This document shows positions 34,750-46,014 of a DNA stretch of 64,000 nucleotides, piece after piece (positions within the stretch are counted from its first letter, which is position 1; the number at the start of each line of letters is the position of its first letter). Source of the DNA: Butyriboletus loyo. Lineage: Eukaryota; Basidiomycota; Agaricomycetes; Boletales; Boletaceae. The stretch is from assembly GCA_038093515.1 (NCBI GenBank), contig JBBPSI010000002.1:186001-250000 (forward strand), written 5' to 3'. Made by a program: the position numbers and the translations under genes. The notes beneath the pieces are model-generated. The model was not told the DNA's origin and ran no database searches. It saw only the letters and a list, made by a program, of their open reading frames with translations.

Positions 34750-35368
34750 ATGGCGGAAACTCGAGGCAAAGCATGGCCCCCCGCTGATGAGTCCCTGACA
34801 AACTCCGTAAGATTTTCCTTTTCTCGGTATCGCGTGCGTTCAGCTGATCATTGTGTTCGTCGCTTTATTTCCAACCGTGCTGTTTGCTTTAAAAGATCCT
34901 TGACTTGGTACAGCAGGCTGGACAGTACAAACAGCTAAAAAAAGGCGCGAATGAAGGTTTGTGGCTTGTTCCTACGCGGCCCGCGACTTTTTCTCCGGGC
35001 ATGAGGATGAGCGACGCTAAATGTGACACTATAACCTAGCCACTAAAACCTTGAACCGCGGTATCGCCGAGTTCATCGTACTGACTGCGGACACGGAACC
35101 TCTGGAGATTCTGTTGCATCTTCCTCTGCTCTGTGAAGAAAAGGTAGTATATCTTTGCACTTTATCACATTCATTCGCATTCGATGTTTACATTGTTTCC
35201 GTTTTGTAGAACGTCCCATATGTCTTCATTCCATCAAAGGCTGCTCTAGGACGCGCTTGCAATGTGTCTCGGCCGGTCATCGCTGCAAGTGTCACCACCA
35301 GTGAGGTCCGCGAGCTCCAGAGCCAAATCCGCAACATCAAATTGGCCATCGAGAAGCTCATGTACTGA
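34750..35368 (+). CDS. SNU13: SNU13 / 15.5K, box C/D snoRNP and U4 snRNP protein
   Basis: Four exons read [19 protein letters not shown], then an exon spelling [67 protein letters not shown] and [20 protein letters not shown], ending [10 protein letters not shown]. This is the L7Ae/NHP2-like fold that binds kink-turns in U4 snRNA and box C/D snoRNAs; GxNExTK-like and [15 protein letters not shown] motifs are intact, and the length (about 127 residues) is standard. It serves both splicing and rRNA modification. The 3' end converges on UBC9, 91 bp away. A possible upstream ORF precedes the start. Confidence 0.95.
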
Positions 35369-35459
35369 GTTTTTGCATAATTCTTCTTGGCATAGTAGTT
35401 CTACTCGAACACATGTATGAAGTATCGATCTCAGACATGATGGTGAAAATGGCAGGAAA

Positions 35460-36382
35460 TCACTTTGGTATGTTCTCTCGGGCTTGTGCTCGAATCCGTC
35501 TCCTGTGATCAGTCAGTAATTGAGGCTATGCCTTTGTGGAGACTACTCACTCATAGGCAACCTTGTCATTCCTGTGAGGTTATTAGCTGCGTGAAAATAG
35601 TTATGGCAGGGCCTTACTTGAACATGGTATACGCATCGCTTTGCGCAGGATCATTGACGTTTGGGTCATCTAGTAGGTCTTGTATACCTAGCACTATCTA
35701 ACAACGGAGTCGTCCAAACATGCTCCTCAGATTCAAGTTATGAAAGACGTACTTGCTTGATTGTGATAGCTGGTTTCCACGACTTCTCCTCGTCCAAGAT
35801 GGAGAGGCAGACAGTTCCAGACGGGTATACATTGGGGTGAAATAGTGGTGGTGTGAATTTACCTGCATACGGGATTGAGTGCATGACAATATTCTTGTGC
35901 TTAACAAACTTACATTTCGGAGGTTTGGAGGGGTAATCTGCATTGCAATCAGTGCACACCACTCGGTAGCGGGAGCTCTGCTCACCTTCCGGAAACGTCA
36001 TTGAGAGTTTATACAGTCCACCTTCCCATGGGGTCTACAGAAGCACCACACGCTCAACTTGCGACACGTCTCAAGGTTCCGCCACATACCCCAGCTTTCC
36101 CCGGAATCCCGACTTCCCATTCCATAAGGTTCATGGTCCCGTCAGCAGCCTTGACAGGTTTCGCATAAAATCCCTGAACGACAAGCCACCACGAGTTAAC
36201 GGGTCGAAAAACGACTTCCGAGAAGGCATTAGAAAGGAGGCCATAGCTTTGTCGCATTATATTTGAACCGAGACAAGTGATCTACATCTGAGCAGAAAGA
36301 ACAGGATAATACGCACGAAAGGATGGTCCTTTCTCCATTGCTTGCGTTCTTCAGCCAAGCGCGGTCTGCAGATTCCAGACAT
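35460..36382 (-). CDS. UBC9: SUMO-conjugating enzyme E2 UBC9
   Basis: Exon 1 is [20 protein letters not shown] (PF), followed by [49 protein letters not shown] and [20 protein letters not shown]. The active-site Cys is in [15 protein letters not shown], followed by [16 protein letters not shown] and [20 protein letters not shown]. The final two tiny exons, joined by splicing, give [20 protein letters not shown] ending ENIPK. This N-terminus with the SUMO-binding basic helix and the ...NDPAQ...AY motif is specific to Ubc9 rather than other E2s. It catalyses SUMO transfer to lysines in the nucleus. Seven or so exons; stop at 35460. Confidence 0.95.
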
Positions 36383-36715
36383 GTGTGGCTAAATGGATTA
36401 GAGTGTAGAACACGCTGCCCTCTCTCGATTGGAGATGGCATGTGATGAAGCTCTTCCCTTAATGTGCTTAGTCAGAAACATAAAAGAATTAATAAGCAGG
36501 CTCAATATTACATAGTTAACAACATAGTACATAATATCATGGAATGAAGGCAAGCAAAAAATTGAACAGCCTCAGGTACTGTGCTACTACCTTATTATCA
36601 TGGGTCCAAGTAAACTGGAGTAATATTCATGTCAAATACATAGTCTTTTCCAAATACCGGACTGGGGACACCATGCCTGGCAAGAATGTGAATCAAAACC
36701 GAGGTTTCTCATTTC
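36383..36715. other. AT-rich intergenic
   Basis: Space between the UBC9 start and the F-box gene's 3' end (both minus strand). It is noticeably AT-rich between about 36470 and 36560. No ORF or repeat of note, no clear TATA box. Confidence 0.35.
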
Positions 36716-38983
36716 TCAAGGAAAAACACACTTATTCTTGATGTGACCCATCAAATCCCCGAGTCCAAAACGGGTGTTCCACGAAGGAATGCGAGGAGGA
36801 CACCGAAGACAGACAGAATAATCTCCTAAAGTGTTACCCGATCTGCTTGAAAACGGTCGCAAGTCCAGGGACTTCGTTTTGTCGACGCGTGGGCGGAAAT
36901 TACGGCCAACCATAAGCCATGGGTAATTGAGGGTGGACTTTGGATGACATGTAATATGGTGGTGAATCTAGAAAAAAAAAGATGATTATTAGATAACTGA
37001 AGCCATCGTAGAGGAAAACACGTACGGCGCGACGCCAGGACATGTTTGTAATGATCCTATTGCGGGCAGCACACTCTAGGCATACAAACCTAGGATCTTG
37101 CCTGTCCATTTCTGCAGCAGTGGTGGATCTAGGATCTTTCCGGCAGTACAATAGTAAGTTATTCACTACGTACTGTCTTGGATGCACTTGAACACGACCA
37201 TTGCAATTCCAAGGACTGCTGCCCATCACAAGACATGCCTTCTGATTGGCGATACCCCGGGGATCTTTGGAAGAGGATCCGTTTCCCGGTGTCACGAGCG
37301 TGAAACACGGATGAAATAAAATCTCCGGATACGCCAACATACAACATTCACTTCGACAATTGTGACCAGCGTTGCAGTGAAAAACGGATGTGGCAAGCTT
37401 GAGCCGAGCATGAATAACTTCGTCATCGTCTTTGGCCTTGTAATCCGGAAGCAAACTGGCAAGCTCTCGGCGTATTGTTTTCTGCCACTCGAGGATGTAT
37501 CCGCAAGCCGGTAGGAAGGCAGCATGAAGTTGCCCGAGAAGAGACTCGTGTGATATTGGGCTGGATTGTCGTATTACATAATCGATGTTTTCAGAGAAAC
37601 CGACAGTAGCGCTCGGAGGCAGAGGGAGGTAGGGGCAATCACGTGGAGCGTTATAAAAGGCGGTTGATGTAAACTGGAGCCAGGCATCGACAAAAACTTG
37701 GCGTCGAAAGGTATATACCTGCTCTTCCATCCGAAGAGCTCGCCAGCCCAACATGTACTCTCTGAGTTGGTCCAGAACGCTGGAGCGTACTTGGTGCAAA
37801 GTTAATGCAATATATTGACCAGAGGTAGAATGTATACCTTCGTCTGTCATTATCTGGGTGTTGCTGATGAGGGTATGCTTGCGGATGCGGTCCCATCCAA
37901 AATAATCAATTTCTTCTCTGAAACCTGTTGCGACAAGACTCTCGTGAATTCTGTGCAAGCCCATCAGACAAGTCCGCTGATCTGACAGATTGGACAAACA
38001 TTTCTGCTCGTGCCGCGCGTTTGTTGCGTAGCTCCGTGATACGCAAGTTTTTCACATTAAGTTGCCACGCAACACCTGCGCTCGCAAACTGGGCGGTGCA
38101 TTGATAAGGGATGGCTCCGACACAATTGTGGCCCATGCGCTCACTTGACTAATTATCTCAGTACCCTGCTTGCGACGATCGAGGTAGGATTGACGTTCTG
38201 AGAGGGGTAATACTCCTAGTTCATTCTTGAATGTCTTGATGTGGGACTCCTGGAGGCCTTTGCTAGGTTTACCTACATGATCTGAGTTTCTCTAGAAGGG
38301 ATGACGAAATGATTAACCTGCCTTTGGAATTGAGAAAAGGCCCGCAAGGTATATATTGTGCAAGAGCATTGGGATAGCAGGTCAGCATCGCACAGATAGC
38401 AAGGTAATCGTCGCTCTCGTTCACTTTGATTGGCCTGGTGCACCATTAGTTTTGTGTATGGAAGGCACGCCACTGGGCTTACTGGTGCTTTGGTCGACAG
38501 CTCGCACACGAACGAATACGCAGGTGCCACACTGTATCACGCGCTTTCCTATCACATCCCTGGGATATGGCACAGCTCAGCATAAAAGATAGACATGCGC
38601 AAACTCGGTTTACCTTGTAATGACACGCAGATCCAAATACTAGGGCAGCGTATTGAACTTCACTCATGTCTGAGGGTGGCTCTGGGAGAGCGTCCACGTT
38701 TCGCCGGGCGGACCTCCAGATAAACGCGGCCGACCTCTTTAGAAGGAAATGACGAAAATTCTTGGAGGTACGAGCGAGAAGAAGAAGGTCGACTGGGTGC
38801 AGGAAACAAAATATCTCAAGGGCGACGGTGGGTAAGTATTGGATATGACAAGTGGAGATCCTTTACCTCACACAGGATGTCGAGAGGCAAGGAGGGGAGT
38901 ATGTCGAGCGAGCCGCGCGTCAGTCGACCATTTACGAAGGGGCCGACATTGGACTTTTTGCGCGAAGCAAGAGAGTAAGACAT
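36716..38983 (-). CDS. F-box protein with C-terminal zinc-finger cysteines
   Basis: Exon 1 (MSYSLASRKKSNVGPFVNGR) ends in the F-box, completed across an intron as LPLDILCEIFCFLHPVDLLL, then LARTSKNFRHFLLKRSAAFI. It continues LPEPPSDMSEVQYAALVFGS, a Cys pair region (GCDRKARDTVWHLRIRSCAS), a basic helix (ELRNKRAARAE) and a long body with TEI ... LLPDYK and FHCNAGHNCRSECCMLAYPE. The C-terminal part has RFVCLECAARN..MSWRRAIHHHIT and a last C2HC-like finger (VCLRCPPRIPSWNTRFGLGD ... MGHIKNKC). This F-box plus Cys-rich layout is common in Agaricomycetes. It is predicted to recruit an unknown substrate to the SCF complex through Skp1. One internal junction (near 37990) is approximate. It is divergent from mS38 with 149 bp between starts. 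Confidence 0.75.
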
Positions 38984-39132
38984 GGAGCGACTGTAGATTG
39001 CATGGTTAGAGAGTCACTTGGGTTTATATGCACCATCCTCGTGGTCAGATGTGGTACAGTGGCCACTTGCTGTAAACGATCTGGCTGTGGCGGTGTGGCC
39101 TGAAGAGCCTCAGCAGACCACTTGCATACTGC

Positions 39133-40044
39133 ATGTCCCTCTTCTCTCGCCTCGCTCGTCCTGCTCATCCAGTAGGCAGAGCTTACTCTTCCTTTTTCTC
39201 CTCAAAACCTGGCGGCGGAAGGTACATTGCACCAAAGCCAGTCTTACAACATGGCAGAGCAAAGGTAGACAATACCGCCGTGACTGGCCCTCCTGCAGAG
39301 TCCGGTGCAATCAATCCACCCCCAAATGCAACCAATGTGGTGAAAGCTGCAACAGCTGACGAGAAACCGTCCAGCAAGCCAGCTGAAACTCATCCACAAT
39401 CGTCCCCCGTGCTCTCTCTTTCATCGAGCGTCCCACCGCCGTTCTCGTACTCTTCCTCAACTTCCAGCCCAGTCCATCCCACCATCTCTTCCAAGGAATA
39501 CAAACTTCATCATTTTTTCTCCTTGCACCGACCCTTACTCCTGCTCAACCAGCCAACGTCTGCCATTTTCGAAGCTGCTGACCCTTCCACTCCATTGTTC
39601 ACATCTTCCGAAGATCAAGTCACCAATGACTCACCGCCCTCATTCGTTACTGTTGATAACCCTCCAGAGTCGTCCCCTGACGCCGATGCGGATGCTGCTC
39701 GCCAGCTAGCCCACGCGTTAGTCATGAATCGCTTCGGGGGTGCTATTGCGTGGCAGCGGACTTTGTCTCGTCTTGGACTCAGTGTCAAGTCCTCGGAGAA
39801 TGACATGACGTTGGCTAAAGAATCCGCGCAGGAATGGGTTTCCATCCACGCCGACAGTACACGCCGAAAGAAGAGAAAGAAGATGAAGAAACACAAGTGT
39901 GTATTCTTCTCTCCACCCGTTTTCATTTTCTAAGCTTACATTTCAGGTTGAAGAAGCGTCGAAGAGTAAGTGGTTGACTGACATTCTGTTTAGTTTGTAT
40001 CCACTCACCCCACGATTCAGCTTACCCGACGCCAGGACAAGTGA
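39133..40044 (+). CDS. COX24: Mitochondrial small-subunit ribosomal protein mS38 (Cox24-like)
   Basis: Starts MSLFSRLARPAHPVGRAYSS, a mitochondrial targeting presequence. A long low-complexity middle follows, then LAHALVMNRFGGAIAWQRTL and the family-defining basic C-terminus STRRKKRKKMKKHK, continued across introns as LKKRRRLTRRQDK. The C-terminal (K/R)-rich helix with KMKKHK..KKRR is the conserved core of mS38/AURKAIP1, which contacts 12S-type rRNA in the mitoribosome small subunit; the yeast homologue Cox24 is needed for COX1 translation. Two small introns near the 3' end restore the RRRL core; without splicing it would stop after VSG. Confidence is moderate because only the C-terminus is diagnostic. 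Confidence 0.75.
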
Positions 40045-40209
40045 CCTGCCGAGTCGTGTGGAGTGGAAGTGCCATAGACCATGTGCTGGTTACCAACTCC
40101 GATTTTATGTTATTCTTGACTTTATTCGACGTACGATTTTGGCCAAGAATACTGTGTTTGACAATGATAACTACAGGCTGTGTTGGTATTAAGTAACTTC
40201 TAGGAAGGA

Positions 40210-42193
40210 TTATCGCTGTCGATGGTGTTGTTCCATGCCTCTGTGGGCCCAGACCCTCACACCTCCCTTCCTCTTACCCTCTCCTTCCCACTCCCACCCG
40301 CCCTTCCATACCTCGATGTACCCGTGGTCTCCAAACAAATTTTGTATCCCGGGCTCATCCAAAAGTGCGCCAAAGAAAACAATATACCTCGGCCACTCGT
40401 GTCGCCAGCCGAGATCCCACGAGCCTGATTGGGTCTCTATTGTTCGCAATGCTTGTATAAAGGTTGAGTTTGAAACCGAGAAGGCAAAAGGGGACAAAGG
40501 AAACGTGGGATCAACTTGAGTCGGGAAGTGAGATTTTATGTATGAAAGTGGGGACTCGAAAAAGATGTCGGTTTGGTCTCGGTATTGTGCGTGGTTTTGA
40601 AGCCTGGATCATCTACTCAACACTATCATGCATATCCAATTAAGCATCGCAGCATACCCTAAGGGTGGTTCGCATCCCAAAGCCCACATCTTTCCGGGCT
40701 GAGCGAGGTCTGGGCGGTGGAGATACGCTTGCCATGGTGTAGAATGGCATGGCATTAGGAACCCAATTGTCGTGGAGCTATTAACGGGAAGTTGCCTCAA
40801 GAATGACATGACCTCGATCTGACCTGTGCAGTGAAAGAACACGACATAAACAGATGCCGGAAGTGATAGCAACAAAAACAGTGGGATGACGATTTGGGGT
40901 CTGCTCCAGGTAGCTGCGGTTTGCGATGTAGCCTTTGCATGCTTAGCTTCCCGGGGCTGCATTAGCTGAACAGCGGACTCGGCAGCCAAAATATGCATCA
41001 TGGGCAGTAGCGGGTGCAAAAACCGCCATTCCTTGTGTCCAATGAACGAATAGACAGATATGGTCCACCCGATGCACCCTGCCATGACTTGTAACTTGGA
41101 CCCACGCCTAACAAACGCGAGCCACAGCCCATGAAGAACGAACGGCAGGGCCGACGTACATAGAACGGGAAGGGCCTGCGAGAGGTAGTAGTGCCAGGGA
41201 CTCGATCCGTAGAACAATGAGACTGGCGACGCATTCACTAGCAGGAAATTCATCAACGCCAATGTTGGCTGACCGTAAAACCACGTATCCGACGAAAAAA
41301 TGGCCAGAATAACTGCCGAGCTTGGAGAAACGTCAAAAGACAATTTTCGAGAAAGAGAAGCCAATACAGACCCAATGCATACGGTATCGCGCAGGATAGA
41401 TACCAGGAGTTTTGCGTTTACCCTGACGCGCCAAAAGAGAACAACGAACATATATATCCAGATAATAGCGTTAGTTGGTCGGATAGCACACGCAATCCCT
41501 GCAAGCAGGGTGCTCCATCTGAGCTTAGGCCTTCAAATATTCGTAAGATAGACACGCAGACAAAGTCGTGCGGCAGAACGCACAAGTCAAGTAAGGAGGA
41601 AGACGCAATTAGGACATCCCACGGGAAATATCCTAAGGCTATGGTTGTGAGGGATACCTCTAGTGAATTGGACAGGGATCTTGACAAGGACAGCACATGA
41701 AAGAAAGAGGTTATGGAAAGAAGGTACTATAAACCCTGATGATTGAAAGGTTCCAAGACACGGATATGATCACTTACTGATAGTACGGCGCGGTCAGCGA
41801 TCCCCTTGCTAGACGCGTCGTTGAGGACAACGCTGGCCAGTTTTGGTACCCATACGTCCGTTAGAGCGGCAAGCAAACCGTGGAGTACTCTTGGTCCGGC
41901 GACCTGTTGACATGAGATACGTCGGTTGAAAATGTACCAAAACTTACTACCAACGAAGGATATACGTCCAATCCCGATACTTTCAGAAGCAAGTACACTG
42001 GAACGTTGAGAGCGGTGTATAGTGTACTCCTCAAAGGTTCAGGGTTCACCCATTCCCAGGTGAGGTGACCGTAACCGAAAACATATTTGTGTGCAGGCTC
42101 GAGTGCTTGGAAGTATTCGTCGGGCTGGAAATAACTTTGAGTAAGGAGAGCGATAAGAACACGAAAAACTGCGCTGAACAGGATCATCGACAT
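40210..42193 (-). CDS. GPI10: GPI mannosyltransferase III (PIG-B/GPI10)
   Basis: Starts MSMILFSAVFRVLIALLTQS. GT22 signatures follow: YFQPDEYFQALEPAHKYVFG, YGHLTWEWVNPEPLRS, VAGPRVLHGLLAALTDVWVP, SPWHYYLSQALPVL and GHKEWRFLHPLLPMMHILAA (HKExRF). The luminal C-terminal segment reads GFLMPCHSTPWQAYLHRPDL, MWALGCEPPL, then across an intron YRDQTDIFFESPLSYIKSHF and WPRYIVFFGALLDEPGIQNL. Multiple hydrophobic segments are present. GT22 mannosyltransferases in the ER add mannose from dolichol-P-mannose; PIG-B adds the third (alpha-1,2) mannose of the GPI anchor, and the PDEYFQ...EW motif set fits this member. The start sits 55 bp from the tRNA gene on the opposite strand. Confidence 0.9.
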
Positions 42194-42247
42194 GGATCAA
42201 GAGTGACGGCGTGATTTATGAGTCACAAATTGCCGAGCAAGCCCATC

Positions 42248-42333
42248 GGGCATATGGTGTAGCTGGTTATCACATCCGCTTAGCATTGGCGCTAAGCTGC
42301 GGGGGGTCTCCGGTTCGAGTCCGGATTTGTCCA
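42248..42333 (+). tRNA. tRNA-Ala(AGC) with a 12-nt intron
   Basis: The sequence folds as a tRNA. The acceptor stem GGGCATA pairs with TTTGTCC (one T-T mismatch). The D arm is GTGTAGCTGGTTATCAC. The anticodon stem is TCCGC/GCGGG with anticodon AGC at 42282-42284, the T arm TCCGG-TTCGAGT-CCGGA and discriminator A73 at 42333. The anticodon loop is too long by 12 nt, giving a canonical intron at 42286-42297 one base 3' of the anticodon. A-box-like (TGGTGTAGCTGG) and B-box (GGTTCGAGTCC) promoters are present. CCA is not encoded, as expected in eukaryotes. Confidence 0.93.
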
Positions 42334-42334
42334 C

Positions 42335-42339
42335 TTTTT
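42335..42339 (+). terminator. Pol III terminator (T5)
   Basis: A run of five T directly after the tRNA discriminator base plus one nucleotide, the usual RNA polymerase III stop. Confidence 0.8.
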
Positions 42340-42610
42340 CTGACGCTAAAGCCTACAAGGAAGACGTCAACGCAGACAAGCACAGGACGATCAAAGGATT
42401 GATCGCTTGAACAGCTCGCCGATTCATCGAGTTAAAAAACCGCAGAGTTACATGCTGAACTAAAAGCATACTAGCTACTAACATAATGTACTGAAGACGA
42501 ATAGTTCGGATGCTTAGACGAGTTTTTGGAACCCGAAAACACAATATATTCACGTTCGAAAGGATTGTTAATACCGTAACAAAGACGTGGTCGGCAGAAC
42601 TTGTAGTTGA

Positions 42611-44690
42611 TTATTTTTTTCTTTCGGCCATAAATTTGGAGATAGGGCTTGCCACAGACGAGGAGTCTCGTGAGGACGCCCGGGACTGGATCATTGAATC
42701 CCGTGTTGCAGGTGACTCCACTAATGGCGGGTGCTCAAGCTGCGTTTGATGAGATGACAGAGAACCAATTATCGTGAGGTGAGGAGAGGACGATGAAATG
42801 GTAACAGTTGAAGTACCGGCTCTCGTAGGGAATGATGGTGAGTCAATGATCATGGAAGGTGTCGATTCAGAAATGTTGACAGAGGATCGCAAGGGAGGTT
42901 TGTTGATAGGAAATTGTTGGCGAGGGAGAGATCTTGGGGGCTTCCGCTCGACGACGCTCGAAACGGCCGGTTGCGACCGGGCGTTGTCAACGTTTCTATT
43001 GTCCTGGAAAGTGGTTGTCTCTGTGATGCCTCTTCCACGAGCCGATTTGAATATCGATGGCTTTGCTCCACGAGCAGCACTTGACGTCCCTCCGGATGGT
43101 AATTCTACGACATCAGAATTTCGGGGAGGAGCAATGGTAGACATTGAAGATGGCTTGAAATCAGGACCAGCATTCTGAATGCTGCCCGTTTGCAGCATTT
43201 GGATTACTTCTTTGATGGTCTCGTCCTCGCTCCCGCTTTCTCCAGAATCTCCCCCCACAAGTTGATCATTTTCCATTTTGCCTAGCCTCACGGAATTTCG
43301 AAGGGACTTTTGACGGGAGGCTGGGATGTCAGTTTGTCCTATCGATGTAGAAATAGGACCATGCGACTTGTCGTACGCTGCTGCCATGCGGTCCGCTCGA
43401 AAACGCGACAATGGTACCTGTCCGTTGGACTGAGTTCAAAGTGTTGTCAACTTCAACGAATGCACGGCAATTCGCGTAGACTCACACTTTCGTGATGTTC
43501 ATAGTCATCAAGAGTACGTGCTGCTGTTGCTCTCGTAGTCTCGGCGCCAATGGTGTATCTCTTCTTGTGATATTCCAGAGCAATTTCGCGGTGATGTTGT
43601 GCAGTGTCATAATTTAATTCTTCCTCTAACGGCCCATCGTCTGATAAGCCATTGTTACTTGACGAGGACCTGTCCTCTTCGTCTGAAGAATCGTTTTCCA
43701 TGCGTGAATACAGGTGCTTGGCTGAGGAGGTAGATTCATCATCTGAGTCTGCGCCATTGTGAAAGGGAGAAGTTGCAGTTGCCGTGGGACGCTGTTCCAC
43801 TACGCGCATTTTCATGGGGTATTTCTGCGTCTCGGCTGTACTCACCAGAGGTATACGGGTTTGCGCTCGTAATCGACCGGGAGTAACATCACCCCAGCCA
43901 GGCTGGGGTATTGTCGTCTGCTGATCCATTTCGTTGGCTCTTACGGCTGGCGCATCTGCAAAGGAGACACTTTTCTTGGATGTGATCTGGGTGTTTAAGC
44001 GCGTACTTTCTTCTTGTCGCTTCTCCTCCGTTCCTTTGGCATGCTGGACGAGGGCCTGTCCCATCTTTTTCTGCAACTCCCGGGCCGCTTTCAGCCGGTC
44101 CAGTTCGGCCTTCGCTGACTCCTTTCGCTTTCTGGTCGACTCCTTTCGCTCCTCCTCCGCATCTCGCTCTTCTTGTAGCTGCTGTAAACGTTCCTCCTCC
44201 TCGAGCAAATCAAGAATACGTTCGCGTTCGCGACGCCGTCGCTCCCTTTCGTCAGGCGACAAAAGAGATAACGGTGCGAAGTCTTGTTCTAGAAACGGAG
44301 AGGGAAAAGTGTTCCTTTGGGAATCTCCATTGACAGGTTCTGAGATGTCGACGACAGAAAGGCCATCTTCAATCACGAGCTGTGTTTGAGAGTCGGCAAT
44401 CGAGTAAATTATATTTATAAGGCACATGCACCTGGCTAGGCTGCCCTCCTAGCGTTAGGTCACGAACTCCCAAGAGCTCGTTGACCTTTTCCGGCAAATT
44501 TTGGCGTTGTTCTGTGGCTAACGTGGCGCCTGAGGATGTATATCCCAGAGAGCTGAGCAAGCCCTGTAAAGCTTGAAAGAGATTTCTAGTTGAGGTAAAG
44601 CGAGATATACGTTGGTACAACTCCCCTACCCTCTGTTCTACTGGAATTGAGGTCTTTTGTGTTTCCGATGGTGTTAGACATGGCAAGAGA
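42611..44690 (-). CDS. Prefoldin-like URI/Bud27 protein with DUF3835
   Basis: The N-terminal helical region RVGELYQRISRFTSTRNLFQ, ALQGLLSSLG, QNLPEKVNELLGV resembles the prefoldin-alpha coiled-coil of URI/Bud27. A long charged coiled coil follows (DERERRRRERERILDLLEEE). Then come SKKSVSFADAP, acidic stretches, and at the C-terminus the short DUF3835-type motif MSRFRADRMAAAYDK. Bud27/URI is a non-canonical prefoldin that assists RNA polymerase assembly and translation initiation. The stop is at 42611. The start is unresolved: the open frame lacks an ATG near 44690, so a short 5' exon is likely upstream, before the PNO1 start at 44803. Assignment is moderate because coiled-coil sequences converge easily. 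Confidence 0.55.
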
Positions 44691-44802
44691 TGCGGTGGTG
44701 GACTCGACGTTACTCAGAGTGATACATTTCACCATTTTGCAGATTACGTGAGGTAATAATTAGTACCACCAGTATTATCGTGTCTTGCCACATTCCTCCA
44801 TC

Positions 44803-45850
44803 ATGGGCGTCACTCATGTTGTAGCCTTACCCAATGCTCACAAGAAAACTCGGAGGAGCCTTCCAAGAAGGAAAACAGTCGTTAATGGCGACTCAGAAGC
44901 GAGCTCAATGAAACAAAGAAATCCGGACGAAGACGAGGACATGCAACTGGAGCCTCTCGTCGAAGGATCTACGCAATCAAGTAAAGATGCACAGGAGGAC
45001 GACGAACTCGCAATCGACGTCGATCCAGAGTCTGTTCTTCAACCGCCTTCAGCACCATCATTTCCTGCCCTCCCTGCCGCTGCTGCACAATCGACCACAC
45101 TCACATCGGAGACCCGACGGATTCCTATACCACCGCATCGCATGACACCCATCAAAAAAGATTGGATTAACATTTTCTCGCCCCTTACGGAGATCCTCGG
45201 CCTGCAAATTCGAATGAACGTCCAACGGAGGTGTGTCGAGATTCGGGTATACATTCGCCAGTCCTCCGTTAGCACACCTGACACCGTATGTAGACGTCGA
45301 GACACACCAAAGACATTGGGTCGATTCAAAAAGGAGCCGATTTCGTCAAAGCCTATGCACTCGGTTTTGATGTCAATGTAAGCATCGATGTAGACTTTGC
45401 TTGATTATCGCATAATAGTCAACATTGAAGGACGCCATCGCACTTCTTCGTTTGGACGATCTTTACCTTGACTCTTTTGAAATCAAAGATGTGAAAACGC
45501 TGCACGGCGATCACTTATCACGCGCCATTGGTATGTAGTTAACTATCGTGTTGACCATCATTCATCCGTCCTCTAGGTCGGATAGCCGGACAAGAGGGAA
45601 AGACAAAATTTACGATTGAAAATGCAAGTCGCACGCGAATCGTGCTTGCAGACACGTTTGTCTAATACCTGATGCATTCTTTCTCTGTTTTCTGATCTCG
45701 TTGGACAGGAAAATTCATATTATGGGATCATTCCAAAACATCAAAATTGCGAGAGATGCAATTGTATCTCTTATCCTTGGTTCACCCCCAGGAAAGGTCT
45801 ATGCCGGATTGAGGACAGTGAGCAGTCGGATGAAACAACGGGCTCTATGA
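44803..45850 (+). CDS. PNO1: PNO1/Dim2, KH-domain ribosome assembly factor
   Basis: Starts [20 protein letters not shown] with an acidic Ser-rich N-terminal region, then [40 protein letters not shown], and [25 protein letters not shown]. The C-terminal KH domain reads [80 protein letters not shown] and [20 protein letters not shown]. These are the hallmarks of Pno1, which binds the 3' end of pre-18S rRNA (with Nob1) during late 40S maturation. Four or so exons. It is divergent from the URI-like gene with about 110 bp between. Confidence 0.93.
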
Positions 45851-46014
45851 TATCGATTTTGGACTTTGTATTTTCTGAACGTCAGTATTCCATTACCGAC
45901 GAGTTGACTGCCAAGAAAAACATAGTGGATACAACAAAAGCGAATACACGGTAAAGGTTCGAATCATAACGATATATTAATGGGAAGCCAGTGGCCCAGA
46001 CGAAGTCGCGGTTC

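Noticed and set aside
45955..45970. GGTTCGAATC-like B-box near 45957
   Set aside because: No matching acceptor, D or anticodon arms around it, so not a tRNA gene.
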